Shown piece after piece: positions 59,849 through 64,000 of a DNA stretch of 64,000 nucleotides. Made by a program: the position numbers and the translations under genes. The DNA is from Dermatemys mawii (Eukaryota > Chordata > Testudines > Dermatemydidae): the NCBI GenBank assembly GCA_007922305.1, contig ML677351.1, positions 11,269,966-11,333,965 on the forward strand, in the 5' to 3' direction. Each line of letters begins with the position of its first letter. Positions within the stretch are counted from its first letter, which is position 1. The notes under the pieces are model-generated. The model was given only the letters and a program-made list of their open reading frames with translations. It was not told the origin of the DNA and made no database searches.

Positions 59849-60516
59849 TTAGAGACTAACAAATTTATTTGAATTAAAACCCACTTCATCAGATTAATGG
59901 AGTGGAACATATAGTAGGGAAGTGGTCTATATACAGCATAATGAAAGATGGGAGTTGCCTTACCAAATGGGGTGGGGGTCAGTGCTAATGAGACAATTCA
60001 ATTAAGGTGGAAGTGGGCTATTCTCAACAGTTGACAAGAAAGAGTGGAAATCACTTTTATAGTGCTAATGAGGCCAGTGTAAACAAGGTGGCCCATTTCA
60101 AACAGTTGCCAAGGTGTGAGTATCAGCAGAGGGAAATACGTTTTTGTAGTCACCTGTCCACTTCCAGCCTTTATTCAAGCCTAATTTGATAGTGTTCAGT
60201 TTGCAAATTAATTCCAGTTCTGCAGTTTCTTTTTGGAGTTTGAAGGACGATCCCTGACTCTCGTAGACCTGGGGAGATAGGCCAATCCTCGCTTACAGAC
60301 AGACCCTCTACCTGAAGCAAATACTCACCAGCAACTACATTAGCATTAGAACTAGATTAGTGATTTCTACTCCTTTGTCAGCTATTGAGAATAGCCTACT
60401 TCCACCTTAATTGAAGTAGCTCATTAGCATTTACCTCCCCCATTTGGTAAGGCAACTCCCATCTTTTCATATGCTGTGTATTTATACCTCCCTTCTGTAT
60501 GTTCCACTCCATGCAT

Positions 60517-60546
60517 CTGATGAAGTAGGTTTTAGCCCATGGAAGC
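60517..60546 (+). ncRNA. Hammerhead-like ribozyme motif, decayed
   Basis: CTGATGA (60517-60523) is followed by a potential stem, AGTAGG..TTTTAG..CCCAT, and then GGAAGC where a functional hammerhead would have CGAAA. Penelope-like elements are known to carry hammerhead motifs in their terminal repeats. The antisense copy (about 59870-59890) keeps CTGATGAAGTGGG but has lost the second half of the stem and the GAAA. Neither copy should be catalytic. A third version, CTGAAGA..GAAA, is at about 8630-8665 (minus). Confidence 0.4.
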
Positions 60547-60632
60547 TTATCCCCAAATAAATCTGTTAGTCTCTAAGGTGCCACAAAGACTCCTGTTGTT
60601 TTTGTTCATACAGACTAACACAGCTACTACTA

Positions 60633-61639
60633 TAAAAAAGAAAGAACGTCTTTCAATAAAGATTTCAGATTATGCTGATATCCTAGTGAGCAAGCTTTTT
60701 AAGCAACTGTATTTCATGATGTTATACTGTGTTGATTACCTAGTTTCATGCTACTAAAGTGACAGCAAATTGTAGCCATTAGTCAAAAACAGAGAGTTAT
60801 GGTACTATAAAGTGACCTTGAGACTGGCTTCTAAAATATAATTATAATTGGCATGGTAGTGAAAACAATTGTTGTTTCATGACCCCTTCTGACTAAATGA
60901 TAACATGTCATGGTTTTCTTTTAAAAAATTACACATTTATCACTTATTAAACAAAATAACTTATTCACTCAGTTAATGGCACACTATGCCACTAGTATTA
61001 AAAAGTAAATAAACTGCGTGGAGAATTTGATCATATGCAAGTCAGCTGATGAGGAGGATGTGCATCCTAGGGAATTAGCAAATAAACTGACAGTTATGTT
61101 GGAAAAGTATTGGGTAGCTGGCAGTTAGAAAACTGGAGAAAAGCAATGTAGTACTGAGGTTCAAGAAAAGACTGAACCCCACAATTAGCCACTTGTGGTG
61201 TTCGTTGTTTTTAACTGTGGCAGCACCAAAAGGCCTCAATCAGAAACAGGAGCCCCATTGTGCTAGGCAAACTTCTTGGCTCAAATTTTTCATTTTGGTG
61301 TCTGTTTCAGGCTGGATTTTTTTTTTAAGTTGAAGCAAAAATGATTCAGCTATTTTAGAGAATGAGGTATTTTAAAAGTAGGCAGCTTTACCAATGTTTA
61401 AAATATTTCTTTGATCTTTCTTTTAAAGAATATAATATTGCCTCATTGGCTTGGAATAGGAAGTTACAATTAGCAGAGACATAGTCCTGAAGTAGGATTG
61501 ATACCTGTCATGTTGCTTGTGAAAATCCACCCATAGTAATTGTTATACATTTCCTGAGCAATTTATGTGTTCTGCAACAGCACTGCACGTGCTCTGACGC
61601 TCTGCTGAGCTTCCTTATCACATCATACTTTTGCTGCCA
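60633..61639. other. Unassigned DNA
   Basis: No gene. The part 61230-61265 ('GGAGCCCCATTGTGCTAGGC') is a reverse fragment of the old dispersed repeat seen at 29062-29178. Confidence 0.45.
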
Positions 61640-62060
61640 ATTTCCCCCAACAAATATCCTGCAAGCCTCAGAGCTGTCCTCCCAAGGCTTTCCGCCCGAG
61701 CAAGGTGCGGAGCCGCTGAGGCCAGCAAGCCCCCAGGAAAGAAAAACCACTCACTTTGTACAAAGGGTCAGATCCACATTCCAAGCTGGATGGAGTGACC
61801 ATTTATTGAGTGTTAGCCAAGCGTTATATAGGCTTGAGCAAACAAATTAAAACACAGTGTGCATGTGTGATTTTCTCAGCAGCACAGCAATTACGCAAAA
61901 CTTTTTACTTGCTGATTCTGAAGGTTAAGAAACACAGCAGGCAGCTGCAATGAGTTACTTTTTAAACTCTCCTTATCTTGCTAGATAGGAATTACATCTC
62001 GAGACTTGAGAAAATCTTAGCAGCAAAGACACTTGGCAGCCGGCCAGCTTCTCAAGGCTC
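61640..62060 (-). repeat. Probable solo LTR of an endogenous retrovirus-like element
   Basis: On the minus strand a CTATATAA box (61831-61824) is followed 16 bases later by AATAAA (61807-61802). This close TATA/poly(A) arrangement is known from some retroviral LTRs. About 220 bp of AT-rich, U3-like sequence lies before it and about 150 bp of GC-richer, U5-like sequence after it. I cannot fix the TG/CA borders, a primer-binding site or a target duplication, and no retroviral gene is nearby. It may be a solo LTR or a chance promoter-like string. Confidence 0.42.
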
Positions 62061-62144
62061 TCAATCCTTTGGGTTAGGGGTAGAAACTAGGTGTCTTAGA
62101 TTGGGAATCCAAAATTAGTGTATACTTTTGAAAATTTGGGCCTT

Positions 62145-62245
62145 AATCACTCTGCCTTAGATTCCAATGGTAAAAGAGGAGTATTAACTTGCCTCCTAGA
62201 CATAAGGATTAATTGATGAATATGTGTGAAATAGGTAAGCACCTC
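62145..62245 (+). mobile_element. MIR-type SINE 3' fragment
   Basis: The order 'GGTAAAAGAGGAGTATTAAC', 'TTGCCTCCTAGACATAAGGA', 'TTAATTGATGAATATGTGTG' matches the MIR core-to-3' region ('aaatggggataataa..acctacctcatagggttgttgtgaggattaaatgag'), diverged. Confidence 0.5.
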
Positions 62246-64000
62246 TTCACTGGTGAAGGAATATTGCACACAAAGTGAAGATGGAAAATATATTTTTCTG
62301 GGGTAGAACAATACCATGAAGCCACAAAAGTTTTAAGTTCCCTTCTTTTCTTTTAATATCCATCCTCCCTTCAGCATTTTCTTCATTGTTACCTTATTCC
62401 AATTTCCAGTCTTTCCGTTTTTCACTTCAGTCTCTTCCATCCATAGCCCTCATTCCTCTCTCTCTCTCCAATCAACAGCCTCAGAATACTTTCATTTTCC
62501 TTCAGTTCTTCCCACAAATTCCATATCTTTTTTATCTCATCTTCATGTTGACAGTGTCCTTTTAATTACTCTGGCTGAATTTATAGACTGAGAACTGCAT
62601 TTTTGATTGTCTGGTGAGGGTCATCCTTTGAATATATTTTTAGCCTTTACACAAGTCATACACATTAATAATTAAATACCACAGTTAGTCTGACTATAAT
62701 TTCATTCAGTGAAGATACTAATGTACATACTAACTAGCACACTCTGTTGAGGAACTCATGCCTTGAAGGTAAATAGCTTTAGTCCCAATGATAGTGGCAC
62801 TCAATTAGGCTTCTATAGTTAATCTCACCGTTGTAATTATAAATCCCCACTTTCAGGAATATGTAATTAACCTTTAAAGGAAAGGGACATCATCAGATAA
62901 TATAAGCTCAAAATGTCATTTTTATTTAAAGGAAAAATTGAACCCGTTATATAAAAGTTAATATTAATAAGAATAATTTAATGACATTAAAAATCATTGA
63001 AGATTTAGTGTGTGTATTAAGAATTCCCAACTCAAGTGTAATCAAGTAGTCTCAACTCAAAGTAAAACAAATAGTGTTTGTAAACATTTGTACAGATATT
63101 TGACTTTCAGCACAAAAATGGACACTTTGAATTTTATAGTACCACCCCCAAGCTTAAAGTTAAGTACATGCAGAAGTGTTTACAGGATTGGGACCTCAGA
63201 GTTTAACAGATTTTTGCTTTTAAATCCAAAATAAAATTTCTCTAATAACTTTTAATAGCTGTGCTCTCTTAAATCCCCCTACATTCACTCTCTTGTGCTG
63301 TTGTGCTGGAAAGTGTTCATGAGCTGTGATCCTGATCCAGCAAAAAATTACATACTTAATTAACTTTAAGTATTCAGTTTGGTGGGACTAACCTGCTTAA
63401 AGCTGAGTATGTGCGTAAATGTTTGCAGAACTGAAACTTTGAAAACAATAGTTACTCAGAATTATAAGCATAATCTTCTTAGGTCCCTCACTAGTATATT
63501 TGGCAAGTGTTTTCAGAAGAAAAAATTTTTATTCTCCCTCACAGAGACAAAGGTTTAAACTATAGTCACTTTTTCCTGACAGGTTTATTGACCTTGTAGG
63601 AGCAGTTTATGGAAGCACATAAGTCTTTTGCCATCATTTCTGAAAGTGAGATGCAGGAGGAAATTTGAATACAACAAGGATAATGTGTCTAGAATTCAAA
63701 GTACTGAAGTAATTTGTGGTGTTCTGAGGGTTAGCAATGAAAAGAAAAAAACCCACAACCTCCATATGTTAAATTACAACTTCATGTTGATCAATCGGTC
63801 CATCAGCCTTCACAGAGAGGGGTCCGATCACATGTCATACATGTTGTTCTATAGCCAGTCTTTCAGTTACTTGCTGGCCAGGCTGTCAGTATCACCAGAC
63901 ACCCAAGAGACATAGTGCACAGCAGCCTAGAACTCCTGAGCCAACCACCAGCCTGAGCCTCCCAATCAGGTGGGAATACTGGCACACTCTACCATGCCAG
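62246..64000. other. Unassigned DNA with one MITE trace
   Basis: 63325-63435 ('GATCCTGATCCAGCAAAAAA', 'TTTAAGTATTCAGTTTGGTG', 'GCTTAAAGCTGAGTATGTGC') is a copy of the amniote palindrome family seen at 31282-31388. A pyrimidine-rich stretch lies at 62335-62535. No gene supported, and the window ends in unassigned sequence. Confidence 0.45.

Larger units (their letters stand above)
59131..60632. mobile_element. Penelope-like retroelement, inverted arrangement
   Basis: Penelope-like elements encode a reverse transcriptase, usually with a GIY-YIG endonuclease, and often leave inverted, partial copies. Here 59131-59153 plus 59849-60236 is antisense. Its minus strand ends in 'CTAATTTGTTAGTCTCTAA'-type tail text and, near 60236-60160, encodes a 'LQNWN..FAN..TLSN..GLNKG'-like C-terminus in decayed form. 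At 60237-60345 the orientation flips to sense, with a peptide like 'RPILAYRQTLYLKQILTSN'. 60346-60632 is a sense tail that repeats, in inverse order, the antisense tail. It shares 'GGTAAGGCAACTCCCATCTT', 'ATTGAGAATAGCC' and 'ACTTCCACCTTAATTGAA', and ends 'CAGACTAACACAGCTACTAC'. A Harbinger-like MITE splits the antisense arm. Confidence 0.75.

Noticed and set aside
1..64000. CRISPR arrays, operons, ribosome binding sites, bacterial or phage genes
   Set aside because: Composition, CR1/MIR/hAT content and intron-free decayed elements show vertebrate nuclear DNA. No evenly spaced direct repeats with unique spacers were seen.

Overview
This 64 kb window is AT-rich vertebrate DNA. I find no exon, host gene, rRNA or tRNA that I can support. 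What can be read is a dense layer of dead transposable elements. CR1 LINEs, many small hAT elements, Penelope-like and DIRS-like retroelements and MIR-type SINEs occur together. That mix points to a non-avian reptile, most likely a turtle, with a crocodilian as second choice; this is an inference from repeat content, not from a gene. The window is probably intergenic or lies in a very large intron.

Layout: 1-3.1 kb is unassigned AT-rich DNA with a GT/GA microsatellite. A GC-rich non-autonomous hAT element with an internal minisatellite lies at 3164-4305. A CR1 3' end at 5.5-6.5 kb is split by a nested MITE. MIR remnants and a Penelope tail follow at 6.8-10.8 kb. At 11523-14858 is a complete but dead autonomous hAT transposon of the ZMYM/DUF4371 type. 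Small hAT copies lie at 18.2 and 24.8 kb, a Gypsy reverse transcriptase fossil at 20 kb, gag-like and LINE RT debris at 24.1-25.4 kb, and a nested hAT pair at 26.6-27.1 kb. The stretch 27-37 kb is mostly blank, with tandem and palindromic repeats and a mariner-type MITE at 37.1 kb. A second palindromic element is at 39.7 kb and a hAT with a perfect 8-bp duplication at 44.1 kb. A GC-rich repeat, a Penelope tail, a DIRS-like tyrosine recombinase and an antisense CR1 coding region run from 46.4 to 50.8 kb.

The most interesting unit is 53352-55906. It is an approximately 2.55 kb element with 13-bp terminal inverted repeats and further subterminal inverted similarity. Its minus strand holds one continuous 566-codon frame, broken only by three TGA codons and with no frameshift. 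The protein has CXXC pairs, a C-C-H cluster and spaced acidic motifs that could form an RNase H-like D-D-E core. I recognise it as a multicopy uncharacterised animal family but cannot place it in a named transposon superfamily.

The last 5 kb holds an inverted Penelope-like structure with hammerhead-like motifs, interrupted by a Harbinger-like MITE, and a probable retroviral LTR. Nothing in the window appears to form a working pathway. The history is repeated transposition, nesting and decay.
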